From: Virgibacillus_R byunsanensis
GTDB taxonomy: Bacteria > Bacillota > Bacilli > Bacillales > Amphibacillaceae
Length of the DNA stretch: 64,000 bases
Direction of reading: 5' to 3'
Assembly (NCBI RefSeq): GCF_042675965.1
Contig: NZ_JBHTKJ010000026.1
Coordinates: 1 to 64,000 of the forward strand
A program made the translations under genes and the position numbers. Under the pieces are notes generated by a model. The model saw only the letters and a program-made list of their open reading frames with translations, was not told the origin of the DNA and ran no database searches. Below, in pieces: positions 16,106 to 24,134 of the stretch (positions are counted from its first letter, which is position 1; each line of letters starts with the position of its first letter).

Positions 16106-16738
16106 TCATTTACTTCCCTGTTCGTTCATTTCTTTTTCTAGTTTAGCTATTTTACTATCGAATGTACTTCGGTAATACGCGCTATTAACTTTATACTCCA
16201 ATCCCTCAATATACTGTTCCATTTCAGCAAATCGTGAGTATGGTTTATCTGGGGAGTCTTCTACCACTCTATTTATTTGATGGTTAGCATGCGCCATATT
16301 TTCACGACCCATCAATTCCATACGGCGCAAATGCATATCTTTTAGTTTATGTTTCATTTCTTCATATTTTTGTTCCAAACTTTCAAGTTGTTGTTCTGCT
16401 TCTTCGCGTGATGCTTTCATACGATCTGCACGCCCTTGATACTCCTCGTATTCTTTAACTGCAAATTCATGCATCTGCTCTTCTCCAGCTTTTTCGGCGA
16501 TATTTGCTTGTTTTATTCGTTTATCTGCAAGATCCTGTGCTTTGTGATACTCTCTTGAAAACTCATCCTTTAGTTTATATTGACGGTCAACAAGCTTACG
16601 TACCTTTTCTTTTTCTTGTTCACTTTGACGCAAGTATTGATTCAATGCAGCTATTGGATTTTTCTGTTCCTTTTGATCCATCATATTGTGAAGATCTGAT
16701 GAAATGGAATCTTTCATACGTGTAAATATATTTGTCAT
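16106..16738 (-). CDS. liaH: PspA/IM30 family stress protein LiaH
   Basis: This 210-residue, almost wholly helical and highly charged protein matches PspA/IM30: a short N-terminal amphipathic helix (NIFTRMKDSISSDLHNMMD) then long coiled coils. Family members form large rings that bind and protect the cytoplasmic membrane; LiaH is the main product of the Lia response in Bacillus. It follows a LiaI-like gene by about 27 bp and precedes liaF, as in the classical liaIHGFSR order. A GGAGCG-type ribosome site lies just upstream. Confidence 0.92.
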   Translation of the reverse strand: MTNIFTRMKDSISSDLHNMMDQKEQKNPIAALNQYLRQSEQEKEKVRKLVDRQYKLKDEFSREYHKAQDLADKRIKQANIAEKAGEEQMHEFAVKEYEEYQGRADRMKASREEAEQQLESLEQKYEEMKHKLKDMHLRRMELMGRENMAHANHQINRVVEDSPDKPYSRFAEMEQYIEGLEYKVNSAYYRSTFDSKIAKLEKEMNEQGSK

Positions 16739-16765
16739 TTGTAATTCGCTCCTTTTATAATTGAA

Positions 16766-17119
16766 TTAGTTATTCAGTTCCGCCCATTGACGTTCAAAAT
16801 TTGCAAATGGATCATTCGACTCTACTACTTGCTCAGCTGATTGCCCATCATCTTTCTTCCAGTTTGTATAAATAAGGTACAATACATATGCTGCCGCGAC
16901 CCCGAGTACTGCATAGATATTGGATAATGCAATGCTAAGGACAAGTAAACCAAGAATAACCCACCCAATCTTACCTCCAGTAGAATCGCTTTTAATGAAT
17001 TGCTTAAAGATTACATATAGCAACCAAATGCTAAGACCTAATAAAACCATTGGGCCAAGATTAGCTAGCAAAATAAGTAATGCAATTAACCCTCCAATAA
17101 ACAACATAAACTTTTTCAT
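16766..17119 (-). CDS. LiaI-like small membrane protein
   Basis: The 117-residue protein has four hydrophobic helices arranged as two hairpins (residues 4-45 and 50-85), then a short polar tail ending DPFANFERQWAELNN. Proteins with this tail are often mislabelled flagellar basal body rod protein; nothing here supports that. Its place directly upstream of the PspA family gene corresponds to LiaI, the membrane anchor of LiaH, although it is longer than Bacillus subtilis LiaI (about 126 residues there with two helices) in helix count. AGGAGGCAG precedes the ATG. It is probably the promoter-proximal gene of the operon. Confidence 0.72.
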   Translation of the reverse strand: MKKFMLFIGGLIALLILLANLGPMVLLGLSIWLLYVIFKQFIKSDSTGGKIGWVILGLLVLSIALSNIYAVLGVAAAYVLYLIYTNWKKDDGQSAEQVVESNDPFANFERQWAELNN

Positions 17120-17246
17120 CGTTCCTGCCTCCTTTCTTTATCTTGAATCCATCTTACCGAGAAAACAGGTCTTTAGTAATGATCCAGAGCCATATCTTTA
17201 ACTAGGTCTTGAGGCGTATTAAGCTATGGACTTGTTGAAAACAGAT

Positions 17247-17323
17247 CAAAAGCGCAAGCGCCTTTACAGATTCGTGCGGTGTTTCGCTGTCGGAGCATCC
17301 TGTACGTTGGAGCTGAATGTGGC
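17247..17323. repeat. Modular dispersed repeat, short copy D
   Basis: About 77 bp: it begins CAAAAGCGCAAGCGCC and ends TCCTGTACGTTGGAGCTGAATGTGGC in two joined parts, the same ends as copies A and B, but the middle is deleted. Confidence 0.65.
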
Positions 17324-17344
17324 CGTTCCTTTAAATGTTAATCT

Positions 17345-17374
17345 AAAAAAGAGATGAATTTTCATCTCTTTTTT
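17345..17374 (-). terminator. Terminator overlapping the stop codon of the LLM oxidoreductase
   Basis: AAAAAAGAGATGAA / TTCATCTCTTTTTT is a 14-bp perfect stem. The 5' arm includes the last codons and the TGA of the gene. Confidence 0.9.
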
Positions 17375-18369
17375 AAACCTATTTCCTGGGCAATAAGTTC
17401 ATAGGATTTTCGTCTTGCTTCATAACTGTGTGTTATTGTTACAATCATAAACTCGTCTGTTTGATATTTATCTTTTAGTTCCTGTAGTTTATGCTTCACT
17501 TTCGTTGGATTCCCGACTATTATTTTCTCTCGCATACTTTGGACGATTTCTTTCTCATCATCAGTAAATGTGTAAGCTTTTGCTTCTTTTATAGTTGGAA
17601 CCCCTTCCCGATCTCCCTTATCTTCTTTCAGTTTCCATATAAGGCTGCTTAAAGCAAGTTCTTCTGCCTCTTCTGTCGTTTCTGCACAAATAACTGAGAC
17701 AGCAACAAGGGCTTTTGGATGTTTATTGCCCTCGTTGTGTTCTAAGAACATTTTCCGATATTTTTCTACGATTAAAGGACCGTCTTGATCACTCATAAAA
17801 TGTCCAAAAGCATATTGCATTCCTTTTTCTGCTGCTAAAACAGCACTTTTTTGACTGGTACCTAATAACCATGGCTCAGGTGGGATAGGAGGTACTGGTG
17901 ATGGTGCAACTTTTGCATAAAGATGTTCTTTTGGAAAATTACTATGTAAAAATTGGAGCATTTCATCAAGGATCTCTGGCATTTTCCGTACATTTTCAAG
18001 AAAATTAGTCGATAGCGCCATTGTCGCCTCAGCTGATCCTCCTGGTGCTCGTCCTATACCTAGGTCTATTCGATTAGGATATAATGTTGCTAGAAGATTA
18101 TAAGCTTCAGCTACTTTATACGGTTTATAGTGTGGCAGTAACACAGCACCAGAACCTATACGTATAGTGGAAGTTTGTGAACCGATAATTCCAAGCATGA
18201 TATCCGGTGCTGGACATGCCAGTCCAGACATATCATGATGTTCAGCTATCCAGTAACGTGTGTATCCTGCTTTATCTGCTTGCTTAGCAAGTTCAATAGA
18301 TGCTTTTAATGCATCTTGTGCACTTGTACCACTCGAAATTGGAGCTTGATCCAATATGCTGAGTTTCAT
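17362..18369 (-). CDS. LLM class flavin-dependent oxidoreductase (luciferase-like)
   Basis: The 335-residue protein has the group A luciferase-like monooxygenase pattern: SILDQAPISSGTSAQDAL at the N-terminus, YWIAEHHDMSGLACPAPD, IRIGSGAVLLPHYKPYKVAE and RIDLGIGRAPGG. It belongs to the Bacillus YceB/YwcH-type branch that uses reduced FMN and oxygen; substrates of that branch are mostly unknown. The next gene upstream on the other strand is a PadR regulator, and the two share a divergent intergenic region of about 160 bp, so joint control is possible but unproven. Confidence 0.9.
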   Translation of the reverse strand: MKLSILDQAPISSGTSAQDALKASIELAKQADKAGYTRYWIAEHHDMSGLACPAPDIMLGIIGSQTSTIRIGSGAVLLPHYKPYKVAEAYNLLATLYPNRIDLGIGRAPGGSAEATMALSTNFLENVRKMPEILDEMLQFLHSNFPKEHLYAKVAPSPVPPIPPEPWLLGTSQKSAVLAAEKGMQYAFGHFMSDQDGPLIVEKYRKMFLEHNEGNKHPKALVAVSVICAETTEEAEELALSSLIWKLKEDKGDREGVPTIKEAKAYTFTDDEKEIVQSMREKIIVGNPTKVKHKLQELKDKYQTDEFMIVTITHSYEARRKSYELIAQEIGLKKR

Positions 18370-18484
18370 ATTTTTCCCTGCTTTCTTGATTATTCTATAA
18401 ACTGGTATTTGATTAGTATAACAATAACATGTAAATAATTTTAAAAATAATCCTTTATAATGTTTTCAATTTAAAGCTTTTCTG

Positions 18485-18513
18485 TTACTATATATCTAAT
18501 TGATATATAGTAA
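18485..18513. promoter_or_regulatory. Perfect 12-bp inverted repeat, likely PadR operator
   Basis: TTACTATATATC and GATATATAGTAA are separated by five bases and end 20 bp before the PadR start codon. Perfect dyads of this kind just upstream of padR-type genes are usual autoregulatory operators. The AT-rich dyad would overlap or follow the -10 region. Confidence 0.7.
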
Positions 18514-18532
18514 CTTGATATAGGGTGGTATT

Positions 18533-19078
18533 ATGACAAAAGAAAATCATACAAAATATGCAATACTTGGCTTACTTACAACAGGGTGTCATTCAGGATA
18601 TTCCATTAAACAAATGATTGACGGTAGTCTAAACCATTTCTGGAAAATTAGTTATGGGCAGATATATCCTACTTTGAAACAGTTAGTTGAAGAGGGGTTA
18701 GCAACCGTTAAAGACACTACCCAAACTGGCAAACCGAACAAAAAAGAATATTATTTAACCTCGGACGGGAAAACCGCTCTACAGTCATGGCTTAATAATC
18801 CAATAGAAGCTATCCCTACTGAAAAAAATGAACTTTTGCTAAAATTATTCTTTAGCCGTCACCAGCATGCAGACATTACAATTAACCAAATTGATCACTA
18901 CTTAAATCAACTTACTGAACGTTACCATACATATCTATCTATTGAACAACTAATTACTGAAAACTTATTAGATCAAGCAGATTCTCCATTTTGGCTTATT
19001 ACACTCGACTACGGCAAAAGAACGACAAAAGCAGCCATCGAATGGTGTGAAGATACGCAAGAAAAATTAAAAGAATAA
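18533..19078 (+). CDS. PadR family transcriptional regulator
   Basis: The 181-residue protein has an N-terminal PadR winged helix (residues 8-85: KYAILGLLTTGCHSGYSIK, ISYGQIYPTLKQLVEEGL, YYLTSDGKTALQSWL) and a C-terminal helical dimerisation region with TEKNELLLKLFFS, typical of PadR subfamily 2 (Vir_act_alpha_C). GGGTGG precedes the ATG. It is followed after 14 bp by a DUF4188 gene, with which it forms an operon; PadR/DUF4188 pairs are common in Bacillaceae. It probably represses its own operon through the dyad at 18485-18513. Confidence 0.9.
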   Translation: MTKENHTKYAILGLLTTGCHSGYSIKQMIDGSLNHFWKISYGQIYPTLKQLVEEGLATVKDTTQTGKPNKKEYYLTSDGKTALQSWLNNPIEAIPTEKNELLLKLFFSRHQHADITINQIDHYLNQLTERYHTYLSIEQLITENLLDQADSPFWLITLDYGKRTTKAAIEWCEDTQEKLKE

Positions 19079-19092
19079 GAGGGTGTGATATT

Positions 19093-19569
19093 TTGGGTAA
19101 AGAAGTATTTCCTGGTCGCTACACAACAGAACAGGAAGAAAATGTTGTTGTATTTCTTATTGGCATGCGGATAAATAAATGGTGGGCCATCCATAAATGG
19201 TTACCTGTTTTTACTGCAATGCCTCCAATGATTCGTGAGCTTTATATGAATAAGAAAACCGGCTTTTTATCAATGGAATCTTTCTTTAGTCTCCGTACAA
19301 CTCTGTTAGTCCAGTATTGGCGTTCATCAGATGATCTGATTACCTACGCCAAAGGCCCCACACATTTAACTGCATGGAGAAGATTTAACAAAAAAATAGG
19401 AAATAATAACGCCGTAGGGATTTATCATGAAACATACGTAATCGAAAAGGGAAATTATGAAAGTGTTTACGGAAATATGCCCGTTTTTGGACTTGCTAAA
19501 GCTGCAGGACACCGATTAATCTCCACACCTTTAAATTCAGCCCGTAAACGACTTAAAACGGGTAACTAG
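19093..19569 (+). CDS. DUF4188 domain protein (monooxygenase-like fold)
   Basis: The 158-residue protein carries the DUF4188 pattern: FPGRYTTEQEENVVVFLIGMRINKW, SFFSLRTTLLVQYWRSSDDLI and YAKGPTHLTAWRRFNK, IYHETYVI and ESVYGNMPVFGLAKA. The family is a dimeric ferredoxin-like fold related to heme- or antibiotic-modifying monooxygenases, without a known substrate. It starts at TTG with GAGGGTG upstream. It is co-transcribed with the PadR regulator and is presumably induced by the regulator's ligand. Confidence 0.85.
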   Translation: MGKEVFPGRYTTEQEENVVVFLIGMRINKWWAIHKWLPVFTAMPPMIRELYMNKKTGFLSMESFFSLRTTLLVQYWRSSDDLITYAKGPTHLTAWRRFNKKIGNNNAVGIYHETYVIEKGNYESVYGNMPVFGLAKAAGHRLISTPLNSARKRLKTGN

Positions 19570-19677
19570 TGCTCCATTTTTTAAAGTTAGTATCGATTAC
19601 TTTTACTCATTTCAGGTTTCCTATATTATAGTTATATAGTTTTTTAAGCTATATCATAATATAAGGTGTTGAAAAAC

Positions 19678-20325
19678 ATGGGTGTTTATATTCGAGAACC
19701 TATTAATGGACTTACACATTTATTCGGAGCAATATTATCTTTTGCAGGGTTACTTGCATTAGTTATCAAGGCTTCAACTACTGCAGATTCTGCACTTGCT
19801 GTTATGGCAGTTATTATTTTTGGAATTAGCATGATTCTGTTGTATGCAGCTTCTGCCACCTATCACATGGTAGTTGCAAAAGACCATGTCATTGCATTTT
19901 TAAGACGAATTGATCATTCGATGATTTTCGTATTGATCGCAGGAACATATACACCCTTGTGCCTCATTAGTTTAAATGGAGTTACCGGTTGGGTTTTATT
20001 TGCTGTAATTAACATGATTGCACTATTGGGAGTTACCTTTAAACTAGTATGGTTTCACGCTCCCAGATGGTTATCAACAGCGCTATACGTGGTGATGGGC
20101 TGGATTGTTATTTTCTTCAGTTCCTCTCTTCTGCCAATTATTGGTTTCAACGGAATGCTGTTATTAGTTTTAGGTGGTTTGTTCTACACAATTGGAGCAA
20201 TTATTTATTGGCTGAAACCTAAGTTCTTATCTTTTAAACATGTTGGCTTTCATGAGATTTTTCATGTATTTATTTTATTTGGTAGCTTCTTTCATTTTTT
20301 CTGCATATATAGTTATGTATTGTAA
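19678..20325 (+). CDS. Hemolysin III / PAQR family membrane protein
   Basis: The protein of 215 residues has seven helices and the PAQR/HlyIII metal-site motifs: a helix 2-3 segment LLYAASATYHM, IDHSMIFVLIAGTYTPLCL and a C-terminal HEIFHVFILFGSFFHFF (His residues that bind zinc). Homologues include Bacillus YplQ. In bacteria it probably acts as a membrane lipid hydrolase or membrane homeostasis factor rather than a toxin. The frame opens at TTG 19666, but AAGGTG abuts that codon; the ATG at 19678 has correct spacing. Confidence 0.9.
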   Translation: MGVYIREPINGLTHLFGAILSFAGLLALVIKASTTADSALAVMAVIIFGISMILLYAASATYHMVVAKDHVIAFLRRIDHSMIFVLIAGTYTPLCLISLNGVTGWVLFAVINMIALLGVTFKLVWFHAPRWLSTALYVVMGWIVIFFSSSLLPIIGFNGMLLLVLGGLFYTIGAIIYWLKPKFLSFKHVGFHEIFHVFILFGSFFHFFCIYSYVL

Positions 20326-20404
20326 GATCAAAAGTACTGGAGCTTAACAAAGCTGATTCTGTAAATGATTATACAAAGCTCTACAGTTACCCTGTCCTTA
20401 CTAT

Positions 20405-20445
20405 TAAAAAAAGCGAACTCACCACCAAGTGATGAGTTCGCTTTT
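20405..20445 (-). terminator. Terminator of the M42 peptidase gene
   Basis: GCGAACTC with GAGTTCGC, extended by CATCAC/GTGGTG pairing, followed by TTTTTTTAA on the minus strand. Confidence 0.88.
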
Positions 20446-20447
20446 AT

Positions 20448-21509
20448 TTAATACGAAACCAATTCGGAAAGAACATAGTGATAGACTAATTTTTCAGTGT
20501 TTTCTAAAGATTTGTCATGTGTTCTTTCATAAGCATGAGATGAATCTATTCCTGGTCCGATAAGTCCATGAATGATATCATTTCCTGCTTTAATTGCAGC
20601 AGATGCATCAGATCCATAGTACGGATAGATATCCAATTTATAACCGATCCCATTCGTTTCTGCAAGTTCAACCAGATGCTTCCGTAGTCCGTAATGATAA
20701 GGACCGCTTGCATCCTTCACACAAATAGAAGCGGTATATTCATTAGTAGATTGTCCATCCCCCATCGCCCCCATATCAACTGCTAAATACTCAACAGTCT
20801 CAGGTGTAACATTAGAATTCCCACCATAGCCAATTTCCTCATTGTTGGAGATAAGAAAATGAGTCGTATACGGAAGTTTTGCATCTTCTTCTTTAAGTCT
20901 CTTGATAAGTTGCATAAGAATGCCAACACTCGCTTTGTCATCTAAATGACGGGATTTCATGAAGCCATTATCCGTAACTTGAACTCGAGGATCAAATGAA
21001 ACAAAATCACCTACTTCAATTCCGAGTTCACGTATTTCTTCAGCGTTTTCCACTTTTGCATCGATTCGAACTTCCATATTTTCCTGATTACGTTTTGCAT
21101 CCCCTGCATCCTTATATACATGAACAGATGTTTGACGCATTAAAATGGTTCCTGTAAAAACCTTTCCGCTTCCGCTTGATGTTTGAATTTCGCAATACTC
21201 TCCTTCAATAGCGTTATATTTGAATCCACCTATAAGATCAAGACGAAGACGTCCATTGCTTTTTACTTCTTTAACCATTGCACCAAGTGTATCCACATGA
21301 GCTGTTAACATTCTATGTTCGTTGTCATTTGCACCAGGTAATGTTGCGATTAAGCCACCTTTACGGTTACGTTTCGTTTCTACATTTAATTCCTGTAAAA
21401 AGTCCTCAACATATTGAATGACTTCCGCAGTATTACCTGAAGGACTTGGTATGGAAACTAATTTCTTAATTAGTTCTTTCGTTTCAACTACATTTGGATA
21501 TGTACGCAT
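20448..21509 (-). CDS. M42 family metallopeptidase (YtoP/PepA-like aminopeptidase)
   Basis: The 353-residue enzyme has the M42 dinuclear metal site: HVDTLG (first His/Asp), SRHLDDKASVG (bridging Asp), SNNEEIGYGG (catalytic Glu pair), VDMGAMGDG and a C-terminal GPGIDSSHAYERTH. It is a cytoplasmic aminopeptidase that forms dodecameric shells in relatives. The length is normal. AAAAGGGGA precedes the ATG. It is monocistronic with its own terminator. Confidence 0.92.
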   Translation of the reverse strand: MRTYPNVVETKELIKKLVSIPSPSGNTAEVIQYVEDFLQELNVETKRNRKGGLIATLPGANDNEHRMLTAHVDTLGAMVKEVKSNGRLRLDLIGGFKYNAIEGEYCEIQTSSGSGKVFTGTILMRQTSVHVYKDAGDAKRNQENMEVRIDAKVENAEEIRELGIEVGDFVSFDPRVQVTDNGFMKSRHLDDKASVGILMQLIKRLKEEDAKLPYTTHFLISNNEEIGYGGNSNVTPETVEYLAVDMGAMGDGQSTNEYTASICVKDASGPYHYGLRKHLVELAETNGIGYKLDIYPYYGSDASAAIKAGNDIIHGLIGPGIDSSHAYERTHDKSLENTEKLVYHYVLSELVSY

Positions 21510-21594
21510 AATATTCCCCTTTTCTATTCTTTATCTTTTCTTATGACAATGATTGCTTAAATCGATGAATGAATCAACTATTTTTAACTTTAAG

Positions 21595-21628
21595 AAGTCA
21601 CCCATCAATCATACTAAATGGGTGACTT
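21595..21628 (-). terminator. Hairpin after the Gly/Tyr-rich mini-genes
   Basis: AAGTCACCCAT and ATGGGTGACTT form an 11-bp perfect stem with a 12-base loop; the T-run after it is weak. Confidence 0.65.
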
Positions 21629-21640
21629 AACTTCTATTAT

Positions 21641-21748
21641 CTAGAAAAAACCTGGTCCATGTCCGGGATTTCCATAACCATAGCCAAAGTTTCCTGGATT
21701 TCCATATCCGCTATATCCTGGTCCATATCCATTATAATTTGGATTCAT
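21641..21748 (-). CDS. 35-residue Gly/Tyr/Asn-rich mini-protein
   Basis: The frame reads MNPNYNGYGPGYSGYGNPG, NFGYGYGNPGHGPGFF and stops with TAG. It has 14 Gly, 7 Tyr and 5 Pro residues and no hydrophobic helix. GGTGGAGG lies six bases before the ATG, within the 11-bp gap after the upstream mini-gene, so the pair is probably translationally coupled. Low-complexity Tyr/Gly proteins in spore formers are often spore-coat or matrix components, but I do not recognise this one. Too short for usual gene callers; support is the ribosome site, the tandem partner and the terminator. Confidence 0.62.
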   Translation of the reverse strand: MNPNYNGYGPGYSGYGNPGNFGYGYGNPGHGPGFF

Positions 21749-21759
21749 TAATCCTCCAC

Positions 21760-21855
21760 CTAACCTAAAAGTCCTGTAGCGACTGGTCCGAGCCCGCCAT
21801 ATCCAGGTCCAAGTTGTCTTAGGTGGGGTGGGTCACCGTACCCACTTCTATACAT
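21760..21855 (-). CDS. 31-residue Gly/Pro/Leu-rich mini-protein
   Basis: The frame reads MYRSGYGDPPHLRQLGPG, YGGLGPVATGLLG and stops with TAG at 21762-21760. AAAGGA lies nine bases before the ATG. It is the first of two tandem mini-genes and shares Gly-Tyr-Gly and Gly-Pro-Gly steps with the second. A CATAGGCT sequence about 45 bases upstream resembles a sporulation sigma (E/K) -10 box, weak evidence only. Function unknown. Confidence 0.55.
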   Translation of the reverse strand: MYRSGYGDPPHLRQLGPGYGGLGPVATGLLG

Positions 21856-21984
21856 ACACAATTATCCTTTTTATCAGCTGATTTAATACTTACATTACAG
21901 CCTATGGGAATATACCTAAAATGGAGTAGGCAAAGTTCTTAAAATTATAAGAGCGTTAAAAATTGGTTTTTGAACATAAAAAAA

Positions 21985-22006
21985 CCACCAACATATGTAT
22001 TGGTGG
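21985..22006 (-). terminator. Terminator sharing the tmRNA 3' end
   Basis: CCACCAA and TTGGTGG, separated by an AT loop, followed by TTTTTTTATG. The 5' arm of the stem is the CCACCA 3' end of tmRNA itself, so the terminator must be trimmed off during maturation. Confidence 0.82.
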
Positions 22007-22363
22007 AGACGGTGGGAATCGAACCCACGTCCAGAGATATTGCCACTCAGGCTTCTACACGCATAGTCGGTATATTAAAATTCACTAAACTCACCAGCCT
22101 ACCAACAGGCTTCCGAGTAGCTAGTCTGATTAATTTCAACTCTCATCCTCAGACGGTGGATGACAGTGTAGCCCGCTTCATTTGAGACCCTTCAATCTGC
22201 CACACGGGCGATAGCAGGAAGGATCGCTTTAGAACTACTTACGCAGCTGCTAAAGCAGGTTGATTATTTTTGCCAATTATTATAGGCGAGTAACGTTTTA
22301 CGAGCCGTAACCTCGACGCGCAACCTGAGCTCAATCTACCCCTGTCGAATCCGTAACGTCCCC
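22001..22363 (-). ncRNA. ssrA: Transfer-messenger RNA (tmRNA)
   Basis: The 5' end GGGGACGTTACGGATTCGAC and 3' end GGTTCGATTCCCACCGTCTC plus CACCA form the tRNA-like domain with an encoded CCA. The resume frame is visible as GGC AAA AAT AAT CAA CCT GCT TTA GCA GCT GCG TAA, giving a tag (A)GKNNQPALAAA that ends in the protease-recognised ALAAA, as I recall for Oceanobacillus. Pseudoknot stems are present between. It rescues stalled ribosomes together with SmpB, encoded just upstream on the same strand. Confidence 0.97.
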
Positions 22364-22494
22364 ATTTAGGAGAAACGCTCGGGAAAAAATCGAGCACTTA
22401 TTTAATTAATTGTTAGTCATCTTCAACAATAACTATTATACCATATATCACGTTAAATTCAAGGACTGGAAGGTTTTACAAGCTATTTATCAGA

Positions 22495-22959
22495 TTAGCT
22501 CATGTGATCCTTTATTGCACGATCAACATCACGCTTCATTTGTTTTCGTTTCAAGTCTTCCCGTTTATCGTATTTCTTCTTCCCCTTACCAAGACCAATC
22601 AAAACCTTGGCAAAACCATTTTTAATATACATTTTTAAAGGTACTAATGCATAACCTTGTTGTTGGGTTAAACCAATTAATTTGTCAATTTCTTTACGAT
22701 GTAATAACAATTTGCGAGTACGTGTAGGATCATGATTAAAACGGTTTCCTTGTTCATACGTAGCAATGTGTAAATTAATTATTTGCATTTCACCACGATT
22801 AATACGTGCGTGCGAATCCTTTAGATTTACACGACCAGCACGAATTGATTTAATCTCAGTACCTTGCAAAACAATTCCTGCTTCATAGGTTTCTTCAATA
22901 AAATAATCGTGTGACGCTTTTTTGTTTTGGGCTATCGCATTTCCTTTTCCTTTAGGCAT
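22495..22959 (-). CDS. smpB: SsrA-binding protein SmpB
   Basis: The 154-residue protein has the SmpB beta-barrel pattern: NKKASHDYFIEETYEAGIVL, GTEIKSIRAGRVNLKDSHAR, LLHRKEIDKLIG and VPLKMYIKNGFAKVLIGLGKGKK, with the basic C-terminal tail KKYDKREDLKRKQ that folds into the ribosomal A site. It delivers tmRNA to stalled ribosomes. It lies between rnr (upstream, separated by the inserted ZIP gene) and ssrA. Confidence 0.97.
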   Translation of the reverse strand: MPKGKGNAIAQNKKASHDYFIEETYEAGIVLQGTEIKSIRAGRVNLKDSHARINRGEMQIINLHIATYEQGNRFNHDPTRTRKLLLHRKEIDKLIGLTQQQGYALVPLKMYIKNGFAKVLIGLGKGKKKYDKREDLKRKQMKRDVDRAIKDHMS

Positions 22960-23099
22960 ACATACTTCCTCCTACTTCTACGTGCAACTTATTTTACCAA
23001 ACATTCGTTATTATTCCAAGAAACAAAAGCTAGGAGTGCCTAGTGGTTATGTCTCGAGTAATAAGACCACACCCAAAATTGGATACAGCCTCATCCTGA

Positions 23100-23909
23100 T
23101 TAGATAATCAGTAATAAACTAACCGCCATTACAGCCATCCCACTTATTAATCCGTATATCGATAAATGAGCTTCGTCATACTTCTTGGCTGCAGGTAATA
23201 GTTCATCCAATGAAATAAACACCATAATCCCAGCTACGCTAGCGAATATTACACCAAATGTTATATCATTTAAAAATGGCATTAGAATTAAAAATGCTGC
23301 AATTGCACCAATCGGTTCAGACAATCCGGACAAAACTGATAACTTAAATGCCTTTTTCTTGTCACCAGTTGCATAATAAATTGGAACAGAAACGGCAATT
23401 CCCTCTGGCACATTATGGATGGCAATAGCGATCGCAATTGCCAAGCCTAATGCTGGATCTTGTAAAGTAGATACGAACGTCGCAATGCCTTCTGGGAAGT
23501 TGTGAATACCTATCGCCAACGCTGTAAAGACACCCATTTTCAATAATGCAGGATCATTGATTGCTGATCCTGGTTTTTTCATGTCTTCAATTTTTTTCAT
23601 TTCATGTGGATTGGAATGTTTGGGAATAAACTTATCGATTAAGGCTATTAACAGCATACCTCCAAAAAATGAAGAAACGGTTAGCCAACTGCCTCCTTGT
23701 TCACCAAGTTCACCGACTAATGCGTCATTTGCTTTTACAAAAATATCAACAAATGAAACATATATCATAACACCTGCTGAAAATCCTAGCGCAAATGATA
23801 AGAATTTTGTATTAGTTGTTTTCGCAAAAAATGCCAACAAACTACCTATTCCAGTGGCAAGGCCAGCGACTAGCGTGAATAGAAAAGCAAGTAAAACATC
23901 TGACATCAT
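23100..23909 (-). CDS. ZIP family divalent metal transporter (ZupT-like)
   Basis: The protein of 269 residues has eight helices with the ZIP metal-site motifs: LAIGIHNFPEGIATF in helix 4 and IAIAIAIHNVPEGIAVSVPI in helix 5 (both His-Asn-x-Pro-Glu-Gly), plus an intracellular loop with KHSNPHEMKK. It matches the ZupT branch that imports zinc and other divalent ions. AAAGGGG is correctly spaced for MMSDVLL, so the first seven codons of the longest frame are not used. It lies between rnr and smpB, which in Bacillus are adjacent, so it is an insertion into that block. Confidence 0.9.
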   Translation of the reverse strand: MMSDVLLAFLFTLVAGLATGIGSLLAFFAKTTNTKFLSFALGFSAGVMIYVSFVDIFVKANDALVGELGEQGGSWLTVSSFFGGMLLIALIDKFIPKHSNPHEMKKIEDMKKPGSAINDPALLKMGVFTALAIGIHNFPEGIATFVSTLQDPALGLAIAIAIAIHNVPEGIAVSVPIYYATGDKKKAFKLSVLSGLSEPIGAIAAFLILMPFLNDITFGVIFASVAGIMVFISLDELLPAAKKYDEAHLSIYGLISGMAVMAVSLLLII

Positions 23910-24071
23910 ACATACCCCTTTGTTGTACATATTAACGAAAGTTTCCTTAAGGAAACTCTTTAATTATAGACTCATATTATTCTATTAGGTAAATAAATGC
24001 AACAAATTTTTAATAATTATGAGAAAATAATATTGTACGTATTATGAAAGAATTTAAATTATTTCAAAAAG

Positions 24072-24116
24072 CAAAAAAGACTGTTTCTGTTTTTATATTC
24101 TTCAGAAACAGTCTTT
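24072..24116 (-). terminator. Terminator of rnr
   Basis: GACTGTTTCTG and CAGAAACAGTC form an 11-bp perfect stem followed by TTTTTTGC on the minus strand. Confidence 0.88.
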
Positions 24117-24134
24117 AAACTATTCAAACCAACG

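Noticed and set aside
17120..17230. LiaR binding box upstream of the lia operon
   Set aside because: ACTAAAGACC and nearby sequences do not form a dyad matching the LiaR consensus well enough to claim.
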